Below, one piece after another: positions 49,480-63,034 of a stretch of DNA of 64,000 nucleotides (position 1 is its first letter; each line of letters opens with the position of its first letter). The DNA lies in assembly GCA_914767715.1 (NCBI GenBank), contig OU612067.1, positions 15,815,001-15,879,000 on the forward strand, written 5' to 3'. This DNA is from Membranipora membranacea (taxonomy: Eukaryota > Bryozoa > Gymnolaemata > Cheilostomatida > Membraniporidae). A model generated the notes under the pieces. That model saw only the letters and a list, made by a program, of their open reading frames with translations. It was not told the origin of the DNA and did not search any database. The translations under genes were made by a program, and so were the position numbers.

Positions 49480-51060
49480 ACAAAGTCGACTGAGTTAGTT
49501 GAGAGGGGAAGAAGTTTAGAGATGGGAATACCACTGAGCAAACCAAGTACAATATATATATGGAACTAAGCATCAGGCGATACATAGGGATGGATGAGAG
49601 GTTGCTAATTGAAACTCTGAATGACCCTGTTTGAATGATGGAAATGAGGAAATGACTCAGCTCAACTGAGAAGCTTTCAGTTGATTGATCCCATAAAGTT
49701 GCTCTCATAGCACTATACTGGGTCAAGGATTGATAGGGGGATGGGAAAGTGGTATATATAAAGCTTCAATTCATTTGAATGAATGAAGTTTTCTGCATGG
49801 GTGTGTAAAATAGACTCCCCCAACTCACCTTAGTGCCACTCACATTATTAAACCACTTTTATATACTTTTCATGTGGATTCAAACCCATATAAAAAACAA
49901 TGGGCTGTATAAATTTGGAGTTATCTGCTCTCAATTTGCTAAAATAATTCATTTGACTTTTTACCTGCAAGCTTTTTTTTGGGTCTATGATCAGCAATGG
50001 AGATATTCAGAAATGCAGAAATTCTGAACTACATGGGAAAATAATTTTAATCTTGGCATTGCTTAGTTAATTTTGACCATCAATCATTGTCATCACTCTT
50101 ATTCAATGCCGAGATTATTCAAGATTGACAAATAATAGATGTTACAAGGGTGAGCAGTACAGATCATGAATAAATTAGAAATTGCCTTCCCCTGGTTAAC
50201 TCTTGACGGACTATAGTACCACGTACAACTGAGAAATACATGAAAGAGCAACATCGGTGTAAAACTCATAACCAGAGTCTGTCTAATGTCATGAACCGAA
50301 GTAAGCAAGTTGACAGTGAAAAAAAAGAGAGGAAAAATTGATCTGTCAGTGGGTGTGACCAGATTTTTGCAAACGCTGTGTAGTGTTATGGTGTTTAAAG
50401 CTGGGAGCATCTGGAAAACAATAACTATGGAATTAGGCATCAGGCACTACATGCAAGACATGTTGGATGCGAGAATGCAATTTGAATCTCTCAATAAATC
50501 TCTTTGTATGATGTGGGAAAGAAATGGCTCCGCAACAATAGAATGGGAAAGTGAGAAGCTTTGAGGTGATTGAATCCATAAAGTTGCTCTCATAGCACTA
50601 GTTCCAGTTACGACTGAGAAACATGTGAAGGAACGGCGTCGGGTGTAAAAATCACCAGTAGAGTCTGTACAGAGCCATGAACCAAAGCAAGCAAGTCGAC
50701 GGTGAAAAAAAAGAGGAAAAAATTGACCTGTCAGTGGGTGCGACCAGATTTTTTGCAAACGCATTGTAGTGTAACGGAGTTTACAGATGGGAGCAACCAA
50801 AGTAAATAACTATGGAATTGAGCATCAGGCACTACATGGATGATGTGTTGGATGTTTGAAGAAATGGCTCCGCAACAATAGAAGGGGGAAAGTGAGAACT
50901 TTCAAGGTGATTAAACCCATATAGTTGCTCTCAGAGTACTGTCAACATATACAGCTGAGAAATTTATGAAGCAACGAACCAAGATGCTCTAGGTTCCATC
51001 GGATGTGGAAGGGGAGAATTAAATGCAGAGAAGCAACACAATAGATCAAACAGTACGAAA
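49480..51060 (+). repeat. Tandem ~340-base monomers upstream of the LINE
   Basis: A block containing CATAAAGTTGCTCTCATAGCA recurs at about 49690, 50577 and 50919 (in the last copy with changes). Between the last two, the period is ~342 bases and the copies share AGTGGGTGTGACCAGATTTT, GCATCAGGCACTACATG and GAAATGGCTCCGCAACAATAG. The first copy is separated from the second by ~500 extra bases. Position and orientation suggest 5' UTR/promoter monomers of the retrotransposon starting near 51.5 kb. Confidence 0.6.
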
Positions 51061-51499
51061 ATCCATATGAGCTACCTTGTAACCACCAATAAAAGTCTCA
51101 AGAATGTATGTCAACCGCTAAAGACATAATAATGTCAAGGAGGAAAAAATTGACCTTGCTGGTAACAAATATTGTAATGGTCTTTTATTCACAAGAGAGA
51201 AAAGCAGACCACACGCCATTTTGAAGCAAGCGTCGGGTCTATTGTCCGCATTTTTGAGATGAGCAGGGACAAACAAGGTGCATTTGAGAGTTCAGAGGTA
51301 TCGCAAAAAAGAAGTGAATAAATCTGTGAGATATCATGCCATATCGCCTGAGGAGTACAAGCCAGTGCATGACTCGGCCAGTCCTAAGCCTGGATAAAGA
51401 GAGAGGGTTGATGACAGGAGGAGCATCCGGCCAAGAAAAGCTATGCCACAAACGCGCTGAGGTTAGGTAACCCTGCTCACCCTGTGGAAAGTAGGCGAG

Positions 51500-53720
51500 C
51501 GAGGTAAACAAAGATCAAGCTAGCGACCCTAAACATCGGTACGCTCACAGCTTAAAGTAGAGAAACAGCTGATGAGATGACAAGGCGTAACATAGAAATT
51601 CTATGTCTACAGGATACTAGATGGACAGGCGGAAAATCTGGAGGAAAGGAAGGAAACATCAGAGATGGCATCAAGCTGTACTGCAGTGGCGGGACAAGAC
51701 CAAGAAATAGGGTGGCAATCTGTCTAAAACAGGAATGGCAAGACAAAGTGATTGATGTCACCAGGAAATCACATAGGATTATCACTATGAAATTGGGGAC
51801 CACAAGGCAGACCTATAACTTTGTATTTGCCTATGCCCAACAGCAAGGCTGTGACGAGGATGAGAAAGACCGATTTTGGACACAGATTGGTGCAGTGGCT
51901 GATGGCATGCCCGCTTCAGACCGGGATGGGCCTACTAGAGAAACAAGAGGAGGATTTGACAGGTGGTACGGTGGAAAAGCTCATGGAAACATTGACGCAG
52001 AAGGAGAAAGGATCCTGGATTTTGTCAGAGAGTGTGATTTTGGTTTGGTCAACACGATCTTTACTAAGAGTGATGTCCAGACGTACACCTTCCAGAACTG
52101 GCATAACCAGACGGTATTAGACTACATCCCAATGAGGAGGGAAAGACTCGGAAAAATTAGGGAATGTAAAGTCATCCCAGGAGAAAGTGTAGCAGCTCAA
52201 CAACCATTTCTAGTGATGAACTTCATTGTTAAAAGAAAAAGCGGAAAAGAAGAAAGCATAAGAAGTAAATTAGCTGCTGGAAACTACGGAAAGAAGGAGA
52301 AGAACTTGTACAAGGACTGTCAGAGAAGTTTAAAAACATTGAGGAGAGTGAGAGGTTTTGCTGGGGGGGGGGGAGACATTCCCCGTGGTGATTGACACCG
52401 CTAAAGAGGTGCTTGGAGAATCTATCCCGGGAATGTACCTTGATAAGCAATCCTGGTGGCGGAACGAAGAAGTAGAAAAAGCAGTTGAAGAGAAGAAACA
52501 GGCGTGGAAAGAGTGGAAGTTATCTGGTACTGAGGGAGATATATAGTTCTACAGGAATGGCTACAACACTTATAAGGAGAAGGGTGGGGTGGCACGTGAC
52601 GCTGCGAAATAGAACCTTTACAAGGAGTTGGCCTAAAATGGTCTGTTGATGATCCACCGTCTAGATAAAACAGCGGAGGTCAAAGATATAGACAGGCTCT
52701 CTTTTGTGAAGGATGGGAATGGAAATATCTTGAGTGATGTCAGTGAAATAAAGGAGAGGCGGATGAACTATTTCAACACTCTCTTGAACACTGAAAACAC
52801 CAGAGACATGCTCGCACTGTATCACCAACTGAAGGCCCGGTTCAGGACTTTGAAACCACATAAATTGAGAGCTGGATAGAATGGAGAACAACAAGTCTAC
52901 AGGACCTGATGAACTTCCAATCAACCTAATCATACTGCTAAGAGAGAGGGGAATCAAATGGATGACATTATGTCTGAGAGAGATAATGAGAGACAGCATA
53001 CCCCAGGAATGGAGAAAAAGTGTTATAAAACTAATATTCTAACAGATAGGAGACCCTTTCATGGGTGGCAATTATGGGGGTATCAAACTCCTCAGCCAAT
53101 GCCCCAAACGATTGATTGAAGCAAGACTAAGAACGATTGTTACCATCAAGCAAAATCAGTTTTGTTTTCAGGTCCACCACCTAGCCAATGTTCTGTCTAT
53201 GTATACTACAAGAGAGATTCAGAGAGTTTGATCGAGACCTGCAGTTTGTAGACCTATATGAGAACTGCTCGACCAAAGTTAGGACAAACACTGGGAGCAG
53301 AGAAGCTATTAAAATAAAGGTGAGATTACATCAAGGATCTGCATTGAGTCCTTTGCTCTTTATCATCATTCCAGATGTCATTACTGAAAGCATTGGTGAA
53401 GAAAAACTGTGGGCAATGTCATTTGTGAATGACTTGGGACTCTTTGATAGCAGCCGTGAACATCTGGAAAGAAGATTGGAAGTATGGAGGGAGAGAATAG
53501 AGAGTGTGGGACTAAGGCTTGGCCGATCAAAGACAGTAGTTATCACCAGTGGGTGAGGATGGCAATATCATGATGAGGAAGTATAACTCAGCAGAGATGG
53601 AAATCCTACCAAGACACACACAGTTGAAGTAACTGGGCACCACCATCCACCAAGAAGGAGGGTGCCGTAAGGAGATTGAGTTGCGTATTTCAAAGGCATG
53701 GAACAAATGGGAGGAGCTGA
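51500..53720 (+). mobile_element. Degenerate RTE-type LINE (endonuclease + reverse transcriptase)
   Basis: An open frame at 51577-52395 resembles the apurinic-type endonuclease of RTE retrotransposons (IEILCLQDTRWTG; FVFAYAQQQGCDEDEKDRFW; LVNTIFTKSDVQTYTFQNW; VLDYI). It is followed by separated RT pieces, including LHQGSALSPLLFIIIPDVIT (about 53326-53385) and FVNDLGLFDSSREHLERRL (about 53419-53475). The RT catalytic box reads FVND instead of the usual FADD, so the polymerase would be inactive. Frameshifts, stops and a G-run at 52362-52371 break the frame. Elements of this type have been miscalled as craniofacial development protein 2-like genes. Confidence 0.8.
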
Positions 53721-54000
53721 GTGGAGTACTCTGCGATCAGGAATTCGCGGTGAAACGTGAACAAGGTAAACATATCACGCCATGTATAATCGAATCCGTC
53801 TCAATTTTCCATACACCAGATGATTATAAAAGGTTTGAGATGAAAGATAACCAGGTAGTACATAAATAACAGGCTTAGACTGTAAATGATAACTGTGAGG
53901 CATCTGACAAAAGGGCGAATGAGCCATGATTCAGATCAGCGTAGTTAGGATAGAGGGAGGAGGCAAAAGATATCATGTGAGGAGAGAATTGAAAAAAAAC

Positions 54001-54500
54001 CAGAAATAGCCAAGGACATCTCATGGTCCAGCACTACTCAGCACATGGTGAAGAAAGATAAACTGCTAAAAACCATATCCTGTTGGCGAGGGCATGTGAG
54101 CCGAGTTAAGATTACATATTGCCATAGAAACAGTCAGGGATGTCAGAGATTAGCTCAGTGAAGAGATTCAGTGTGCAATTCCAGGAAAGAAGGAGGAAGC
54201 AGCCAAACAAAAAAGTGAGTAAAGGATGGCAAAAAACCGGAAAACAGCCAATGACTTCTCATGATCCAGAACTGCTCAGCACAGGGTGAAGAAAGGTAAA
54301 CCACTGAAGGCCATGCCCGGTCGGCAAGGGCATGTGAGCCGAGTTAAGATTGCATATTGCCATGGAAACAGTCAGGAATGTCAGAGCCCTTGTGGAGAGA
54401 ATGGCACATAAAAAACCAGAAATAGCCGTTGAATTCTTATGGTCCAGAACTGCTCAGCGCATGGTGAAGAAAGATTCTTACCGGCTGGTAGATGTAAGAG
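54001..54500 (+). repeat. Threefold repeat of the LINE 3' coding segment
   Basis: A ~150-base segment (ATGGTCCAGCACTACTCAGC; GAGGGCATGTGAGCCGAGTT; TTGCCATAGAAACAGTCAGG) occurs at about 54001-54149, 54238-54386 and, truncated, 54415-54500. It lies where an RTE element would have its C-terminal region and 3' end, so it is probably a tandem amplification of that part. Confidence 0.6.
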
Positions 54501-56558
54501 AAGAATAATTAAAGGAATCAGCATCATAACCTCATGTATGAAGGACCAGCAGCTGCTTCACAGGTTGTCTAAAAAAGAAAGAATAAACCAACATTATTAC
54601 ACAAAGAACCTAGTGTAAAGTAATCAGTAAAGTATAAATAAAATTATTATATCCAACAACAACCTAAATAACAGCAGAAAGTTTGAGACATATTTCCAAA
54701 ACTACCTGCTTGTGTTGCGTATCCGATTGGTTTACAAATGCCCTCTTACAACTCTCAAGGCTTTTCGAAGCAGTTTACAAATAACTAGTGGATTGGTCAA
54801 ATAATTGTCCCAACCTCGTACAGAATTATTGCTCCACATTTTAAAGTTTTATCTTTCCCAACAGCTTCACAAACCCACAGGTTTCGCGCAGGTCTGCAGG
54901 GCCTTGCCAACGTGTTGGCTCTGATTGGTGAGTGGGGAGAAGAAGAGCCAAAGCCAAGTCATATGGTGCTTTCATAAAGAATGTGGGATATTGTATAGGT
55001 TTTTTTGAAAATATGATGAGTTGAACCCACAATTCTCAGACATCTTTAGGCCTAAGCAGTTGCTCCACCAATTGTGCTATCAGGAAATGTGATCGGAAAG
55101 ATCAAGGCCAGCCCAAAAACTACATTGAAAAAATTAATAGGTGTTCTAGATACGAGGGCAGTAAAAACCGTCGCTGTCGATGGGTGTTGTGGGACGTGTG
55201 GCAGGTGTTGTATGGGAATTTGTGAACAGCACTTTAAAAGGCCTATAATGCATTGTTCCTGGTGCTGACTAAGGAGCCACGTGAGTGCTGTCACTACGAT
55301 ATGTCCCACAATGCACCTGAGACACATCTCACAACACTCAAGTAATGGATTTGACCAAGCATCTAAGATACGCCTTAACACATAAAACGGGTATTCAAAC
55401 AATCCCTCTACTAACTATGGGTTTCTCAAAAGTCTGGCTACGGCCCGGAAAGAACTGGACTCCTGTTTCTGTATTGTCCATCATTCCATTTATCAAAAGT
55501 TAGGCAATGTCTAGATCGAAGGTACTTTCCTGAAAGTACCATATGTCCTGTCATAGGCTATTCTTCTCCCCACCCACCTATCGGGGCCATCGGCAACACA
55601 TTGGTTAGCAAGCCCCCAAAATAATAATAGCAGAACGAACGGCTGCACAACAATCAATTTACTTAATAATAATCAACTACAAAATCTCACTGTAATTTGC
55701 TACAGTTCCAGGAAAGGCTTCAACCACCGGACCACTTGCCTGGTTAACTTTTGCAAACTGCAATGGGCCTTTGCTGTACTGACTGATCCCAAATACAGTA
55801 AGTTTTTGCTCAATTTTCTTTTGATTTTAAAACAATGTCTTAGTTAGTACAGATTTTTTTTAGGTGTAGCCAGAGCTTGTCACCCGAGACAGTATGCTTA
55901 GGCTAGGGTGTATGCACAATACTCCTGAGAATTAGAGGTTCTCTACTCTTTGGATTTGATCCATGTCAAGGTATGCTAGGATTTAGCGATTCAAACAATA
56001 TCAATTCACTGCAAGGAAACCCAACTTCTAACTTGATATGTGGACACAACTTCATTAAAGAGCCATAATTTCTCTGCTAAAATGCCTTGTCTGGTTTGTC
56101 ACCTATGGAATTCGAATAGGTACTCATTGCTTGTAGCTTAGCTAGCATCAAAACATTATGAGTGTGAAGACATGGCTATTCATGCTTAACTAGAAGAGTC
56201 AAGTTATTTTGAGGATACCTAGTTTTCGAAGATATTGATTGAGCTTTTGATTTATTTGTGTCCATGTGATTATTTATCAAGGAAGTACATCGCATTGCTA
56301 GGGAGTCAATCAAATGGTGGAGATAACTGAGGCAGACCTACATGCAAGGAGCCCTATCACACCTTGGTTTTAGTGATATCCTAGCACTGCTCTACATCGT
56401 AGGCAGTCTCAACAACCACAGGATCGGGTCTGCCACCCCCCTCCCACTTTTCAGAGACCAAAAAAAATAATTTGAGGTAACCAATGTTTCCACTATAAAT
56501 TACTATTGTGCCTGACAGGAATGAGTATTATATAGTACTCACAAAGGGAGATCAAATC
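54501..56558. other. Intergenic
   Basis: No recognisable gene. A Cys-rich frame on the plus strand near 55180-55270 has no start context or homologous copy and is not called. Confidence 0.45.
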
Positions 56559-59500
56559 TCAGAGTGATGAAGAGGAGGAGGAGAGAGATGGAGGGCTTCC
56601 ACGGCTGATGTTTCTTCGCCTCTTGTGAGCAATTCTCCTGTATGTAACTCTCTGTAATCAAATGAATGCAGATTGCAAATTGATGTCTTCAGTCTACATT
56701 GATTGTAAGAGTGACCTCATATATAGCCTTTTAAACCAATAATAAATTTCGTCAAATTACTTTGATGACATAAGAACAATATTATTATTAAAAGAGTGTC
56801 TTTATGGATTATGGGAGTTTTGTTGACTGCATCAGACAACTCGAAAAACATTGATATCACTATCACATATTATTAAACTCGCTACAAGGGGTCCCACCAA
56901 TGGGCCATGTATGGCCCACAATCCTAACACGTACACTGTGTTTCATAGGGTGGCAATGATGGAGTGGAATACGCTATGGGACAAGAGACCACGCCCGAGG
57001 CATGCTATTTAGCGCCATCAACCCATTCTATTTCTCGAGGTGTTGAAATGACGTAATCGGTTAGTGCGCTTGCTATTCACTACCGGGCAATTGGTGTCGT
57101 AGGAGTTGTGGGTTCGAATCCCATTGGGGGAGCTTTCAAGGATTATTGTTCCAGCCCCCATCACCATCGGGTGTATACCTCTTCTGAGACAATCTTTCTC
57201 AAACATTGATTCAATGGATTCGGTTATTCTGGAACACAACTTTTCAGTGAGGGGGGTTCGGTCCTCTGAACATCTAATTTGTTAAACTATATAACACTGA
57301 TAATTAGTATTACTTACCTCCTCCTCACTCAAGTTTAGATAAAATAACCTGGCCCTTTTCCCTTTAAAGGGGAGTTGGCCAGCGTTATTGAGTTCTATCA
57401 CCGAGGGTGTTGATCTGGGTAGCGATGGAATACCCTGAAAAACAAGGTGAGTGGGTAACATTACACAGAGTTACCTCTTGGATCAAATTCGACTGTTTCT
57501 CAAACTTTGCAGACTTAAAAGACCTATAAATACAAAATGACTTCAAAATCACAATTATGTTTCATTAAATTTTCTTTTATGAGGGCTAATCACAACATCA
57601 GACTATTAAGCTGGACCACACTGCCCCACTTTGCGAAAACCTGCAGAAATTGATTACAGTGCATGTGAATCAAACTAACGTGTTCACCAGACATATTGTT
57701 TAGTATTGCAAACAAACTACTGGATCAAGTTTTCCAGCGCGGATGCTAAATTTTGAGTTGCTGCCCTTAAAATTAAAGCGATTAAATTTAAACCCTTAAA
57801 AGTTTTAAATTCATGGTAAGCGATGAATGCGCAGTGTTTGAAATTCTGAAATCAATTATTCGGATCATCTTATCCATTACCGAGTCTTTTAAGTGCACAG
57901 GACAATACTTTTCTCAACCAATTCTTGCCAAGATAATAATTTTGAAATAATTGAGTATGGTTCAATAAGTTTTAAATAAACTTACCTGTCTCCTTACAGG
58001 TCCCAACTCGATGGACAATGTTGATACTTCATCCGAGAGGGACCTGTCGATGTTATGACTGGCATGCGACGCTCTCCAACGCTGAAATAAGAACGTAAAG
58101 CTTTAAACATCGATACGTTGTCCTTCTCCTGTTCATATTTACCTGCTTATGATTGTTCCAAAGATTGTAAGGTTTGGTGAAGTCTAATTTAACCAAAAGA
58201 TTGTTATCAAAAAACTAAAGTTGTAAAGACTGAACATAACTCCGAAAATTGATGCCAAGAAATCCTAAGACATTTGTACTGGGCCAAGCATGTAGCAGAG
58301 TGCAAATGAACACAGTTATTCACATTTAAGCAGAAGAACTTAGCAGAAAGACCCATAAAAGACTTAATGATCAGATATCACATTGCTAATGTTTGATAAT
58401 ACAAGGATCAATTATGGATGATGCTAAAGATAATCTCAATATAGGTCTTACTTCTTGCAGGCCAGGGAGACATGATCTGCTGGAGGGTGGTTCCTGAAAC
58501 AAGAATTAAGGGATAGAAATGAAGTATACTTTATCAATTTAAAGCCCCTCGGAGGGCAGTGACTATGACTAAAAAGTTACCATTTTGTATATATTAAAGC
58601 TGGGCCATTTGTTGTTAAGGAACATTATAGCAGTTCTTGAAATTAGACTTCGAACTGAGGACTGAGAATAATACCAAAAACCTGATTCCTTCAAAATTAC
58701 TTTACATAACATAAATTTATAAGTTTTAATTCACCTGACGGTCGATGGTCTGAAGGTCTTGGTCCTGATGGACGATGGTCTGATGGACGATGGCCTGATG
58801 GTCAATTGTTTGACACTGACTATCCCTCACTTCGGTCACATTAGCTGCTCTTCTCTCTTCTTCTTCCGGTCTCTCAACCTGATGGTCGATGGTCTGATGG
58901 ATGATGGTCTGATGGACGATGGCCTGATGGTCAATTGTTTGACACTGACCATCCCTCACCTCGGTCACATTAGCTGCTCTTCTCTCTTCTTCTTCCGGTC
59001 TCTCAGCCCATTTAGCAGCTAATGCGGCATGCATCTTAAAGTAACCAAAACATACAAATAACCTCCCATCTCATGGTCACACAGACATACGGTTGGACAT
59101 CACTTCCTCACAATAACTGTTTCTATATCATAATGTTTGGAACATGTGGACGAAACTTATGATTGTATTGATAGTTAGTTGTCCATCCATGCATAGCGAG
59201 GGCACAATCTTCTATACTTAAATATAATTGGCATCTAAGTTGTCTGGAGTTCATCGATAGAGATTTGATCAAAAATAACTCATTCATGATGTACTAAGCT
59301 ATGCCAATAGAGACCATATTGGTCACACAGCTCAAGTAGGCCTACCTGCAAAAGCATATTGAACTTTTCTTGCAGCATTCCGGCCACGCCCTCAAGAAAC
59401 AGAGAGGTATCCTGCAGCCAGTATTGCTGCAGAAACCCCGCCTCTTCTTCCTGTAATGATAAGAATATTTTAATAAGAGAGGCAAATATTTCAACGACGA

Positions 59501-59933
59501 TGTGCTTTGGATCTGCAGGCTGCATACCGTATCTTATGAAAAAGATTGTTCTATCAATTATCATCAATAAACGTTTAGATACAAACGGTCCATAATATGA
59601 TAATTTGCATTTCCGTTTCACTTTATGGGATACAAAAGAATAAAAGGGTCTTTGAGAAAAGGCTACAGAAAAAAAAAGTTTGACCAAACTACAATTATGT
59701 TCAGGAAAGACCTCAAATTGGATGGCTACTCGCTTTAAATCAGCTCAGCCGCATTACACTCAGAGAGAAATCTTTAACTGGAAACCATCTTTCACACAGT
59801 TAGAACTGTCCAAAAACTGTAATATGTCATAAAAGACAACAAGGAAACTGTCAAATGCTTAAGCTTCACACCTGCCAATGTCAACATTAATGATAAAGAT
59901 ACTCACGAAGGAATTGAACACCGGATACTCCAT
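56559..59933 (-). CDS. Unknown protein, seven exons, with an internal 43-residue tandem repeat
   Basis: A complete frame can be assembled from exons 59907-59933 (ATG; MEYPVFNSF), 59346-59450, 58735-59034, 58452-58493, 57986-58081, 57318-57434 and 56559-56651. Every exon is phase 0-0 with GT-AG borders (several GTAAGT/GTGAGT), 780 bases, 259 residues. Residues 10-44 are amphipathic (QQYWLQDTSLFLEGVAGML). Residues 55-~140 hold two copies of a 43-residue unit starting ERPEEEERRAANVTEVRD and running into a Gln/Ile/His-rich part (TIDHQAIVHQTIIHQ). Residues 145-190 are Ser/Arg-rich. Residues 191-229 contain KGKRARLFYLNLSEEE, and the C-terminus is basic then Ser-rich (YRRIAHKRRR). No signal peptide or TM segment, so probably intracellular. 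I do not recognise the family. The consistent phase-0 structure supports a real gene. Confidence 0.65.
57040..57220 (+). mobile_element. tRNA-derived SINE
   Basis: tRNA-like head with A-box-like TAATCGGTTAGTGCGCTTGC (57056-57075) and a canonical B-box GGGTTCGAATCCC (about 57110-57122), followed by a non-tRNA body. The distance between boxes is enlarged by an extended anticodon region. It lies in the last intron of the 56559-59933 gene. Confidence 0.65.
58740..58996 (-). repeat. Two-unit coding minisatellite (129 bases per unit)
   Basis: Coding tandem duplication inside exon 3 of the unknown gene. Within each unit there are shorter iterations of TGGTCTGATGGA-type sequence (plus strand), which encode repeated (T/A)I(D/V/I)HQ. 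The two long copies differ at a few positions. Confidence 0.8.
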
Positions 59934-62900
59934 TTTGTAGATGTTGGTATACGTGAACGTAAAGGTTTAAGTTAAAAGGTTTGAGTTGTAAGGTGCGACT
60001 AAAGGTATGTAGGCAAAGTGCGAACTGTACAGTTAGTAGATTCAATATCGAATGAATATTGTATTTTTTTACAATGACTTCAAGTAACAGAAGATATTTG
60101 TCATGCTTGACACAATGTCCTACTAACTACTAGTACTTATACTAGCATCATACTTCTGAAGCAGACTCTCATAAACAATGACGTGAAGTTAAGACATAAA
60201 TTCATTCCTTCCTCACAGATGCTTCGAACATAGCTTAATGACTTTTTCTCTTAATTATTTATCCCTTTTTGCAGTTGATTAAGACAAAAAAAAGTTGTAA
60301 CTGTGTCCAAAATGACAAGAGATCAGGTTGATGAAACCTATCTATAATCGTCATAGGCATAATAATGCTATAATCTCCTCCTATATTGTACCTTATGTCT
60401 CACCAACACCTATCACTGTCCAATGGTGTTGAAAAGCTCATTACCTTCAATCATATGTACATTATGTGCTGTGGTGAAAGAATAAGCCCTAATTGCTAAA
60501 AGTTGTCCGCTCACGATTAAAAAGGAGACAATTTCCTCTATCATTGACATATTGAACATTACTGTACAATATACATGTAGAAAGTATTACCTCCCTTTAG
60601 TCACAACTACTCACATAACTGGTAGAAAATTCACTGTTTGTATGTTTAATGCAGGTTCTGAATAGTAGATGCAGTTATGATTCTGTCTTTAGGTCTGTAA
60701 TGCTGCAAGAAGTCAATAATAATATGCCAGCAATAATCTTGAGTATCTTGAGCTTTAGTCCAAAAGCTTGGCTCATTGGTGTAAATCCATTCACGTGCCA
60801 TCATCTTACTGCATTTACTGTAAATCATATATTATGTACATCTATTTGATGTTGAAGGTAAATGTACCACCAGAATTTTTCCGACAGCAAAAATCGTTGC
60901 ATTTTAATTTAAGTGCACAAAAAAACAAACGATATTCTACCATAGCCAGGTGCATTGTAAAGCCTCAACAGTCCCTTGCAGTCTCACCTCTAATCCGATA
61001 ATGCTTAGGTCAAGTTTACCTGCTTATCGAATGATGTTCATCTCTTTCAATACATCCAACAAATCTGACTAGTTTTCGGTGTCAACATTGAGAGGAGTCT
61101 TTTTTAAACTGCCTAAACTTGCACAGATGATTTCAAAGATGTGATCTCATAAAGAAAAGAAGCCGATCAGCGGAACAGTTTTGGCAGTTGTTATTGATGG
61201 AAACCATGACTTGGAGATCTTCGGTTTCTTTCCTAGGTCTGTAAGGGGAAGACGCATGTGGTCTCATATATCCAACCCTACCTGGTCATACCCTGTCACA
61301 CCCTGATTGGTTGATAGAGTTACTCCCTCTCGAGCTTTTTGATAGAACAGGAGCAACTAGAATGGGAATATGAATTGGGTCTTATCTGACTTTGGGTTCA
61401 GCATGTTCAGCAACATCAGTCTGGTGCAAAACAAATAATTTCATCGATCAGTTCTTTTTCGTTAAGCTTTCTACATGATTTGTGTTAATAAAATTAATAG
61501 TCAGAGGCTATATTTCTGTGTTTACATATTGGCTATATATTTACTTTATTATATTCACCTACCAATGTATCACAACAAATGAGGACTACAAAAGTCATGA
61601 TATTCTGACTGCTAACTTTTTGCTCTGATATTCCTGCTAAGTAAATATCAGATGTAATACATGGCGCATAGTTTTAGATATTTTTTGTTATCAGTTGAGC
61701 TGGGAACTTAATAAATCTGTCTGACTGTAAAATGACCACTTACAGAGGTTTACCTGTGGGGACCTACTGACACCAATTTTCCACCACGGGTTAAGGAATG
61801 CTTTGATACTCTATCTAAATACACAAACCTACCGACAAAGACTTCATGAGTCAAAATACACTTACAACCATTGTGTGACCTGAACGTCGTACCATACTGT
61901 TTTAACTTCATCACAGGATGGAGGATTGTTTACCACACGATATTGGGGCCTACGCTGCAATTGTACAATAACACTCCGGAACACGGCTAGTTGGAAGGCA
62001 AACTTATGGTATTGTATAAGATAGGGAGTCTATCTGCCTTTATGATATCCAGTTCAGGCTTAGCCTCTTACTGCACCAGTGACTCTAACGCCTGATATGA
62101 GTATTAGGAAACTCAACTATACCAATTAGTATTTTAATAAATCAGAATGCCAATTCAAACGACCTCTGATCACCAATATTATATTTAGAATATCTACCAA
62201 TATCACATGCCTATCAGACATTACACTCGTAATTACTCAAGACAACCCATGTTTTCTCTAACTTAAGGTCATATCAAATAATACTCTACAACTAGAAGTG
62301 CCCGATCATAAATGCTACAAAACTTCAGGGGTGTGGATGATATACACTCAGGTTGTCGATTAAGTTTATGATGTATGGCCAATTGGCGATTTCATTAGAA
62401 TTGCAAACTAAAATGGCTGTCCTTTCCATGCCACCTATGAGATAGACCTTTTATGTGGCAGAACTCCCCCCATCCACAATTATTTTCAGTGAATACAGCC
62501 ATAGAATATAGCGCAAGAAACATAATATAATTGTGGTGTATTTATCCACAAAACTTATGCACATGCAATTATCATAAACACAATACTGAAGTTTTGTGGA
62601 AAAGTTCATGTCATGCTCTTCATGCTCTAGTTATCTGTATACAATTGAGGGAGAGCCATGCATGGTTGACAGGTGCAGGGTCGGCTATCGAGGTTGGGAT
62701 TAGGAGTCGCCCCCTTTTCAGAAAATTAATTAAATAATTACTGAGGTTTTTCTAGCTGGGGTTAGTATGATTCTGTCATTGTTGTAGGTTTTTTGTAGAT
62801 GTTGTTATAGTTACTGTGTTTTAGATTGTCATTGTTGTTGGACTTTCGTTATGATTATCTTCTATACCTAAATAGGTAACTCCCGTCATCCTTCCACAAA

Positions 62901-63030
62901 GAGCGTTTTGTGTCCAGGCAGCACATGCGGCCAGTATGAAAAAAAACATTTCAACTGTTTGAGAAAATGAGTTTCTGTGCAACTTGAGTTCATTGCATAT
63001 CATAGTGGGTTAGGGTGCATGCCAGCCCCA
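59934..63030. other. Intergenic, with one possible exon
   Basis: Mostly AT-rich sequence with no recognised gene. On the minus strand about 60646-60820 a compositionally gene-like frame follows an acceptor-like TTTACAG (REWIYTNEPSFWTKAQDTQ; stop at 60646). It may be a terminal exon of an unknown gene, but no partner exon was found. Confidence 0.35.
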
Positions 63031-63034
63031 AGGA

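Noticed and set aside
55074-55268. Cys-rich frame (CCGTCGRCCMGICE)
   Set aside because: Short, isolated and with no conserved spacing that I recognise. Chance cannot be excluded.
57056-57122. Functional tRNA gene
   Set aside because: A and B boxes are recognisable, but stems do not pair well and the anticodon region is too long. A SINE body follows.
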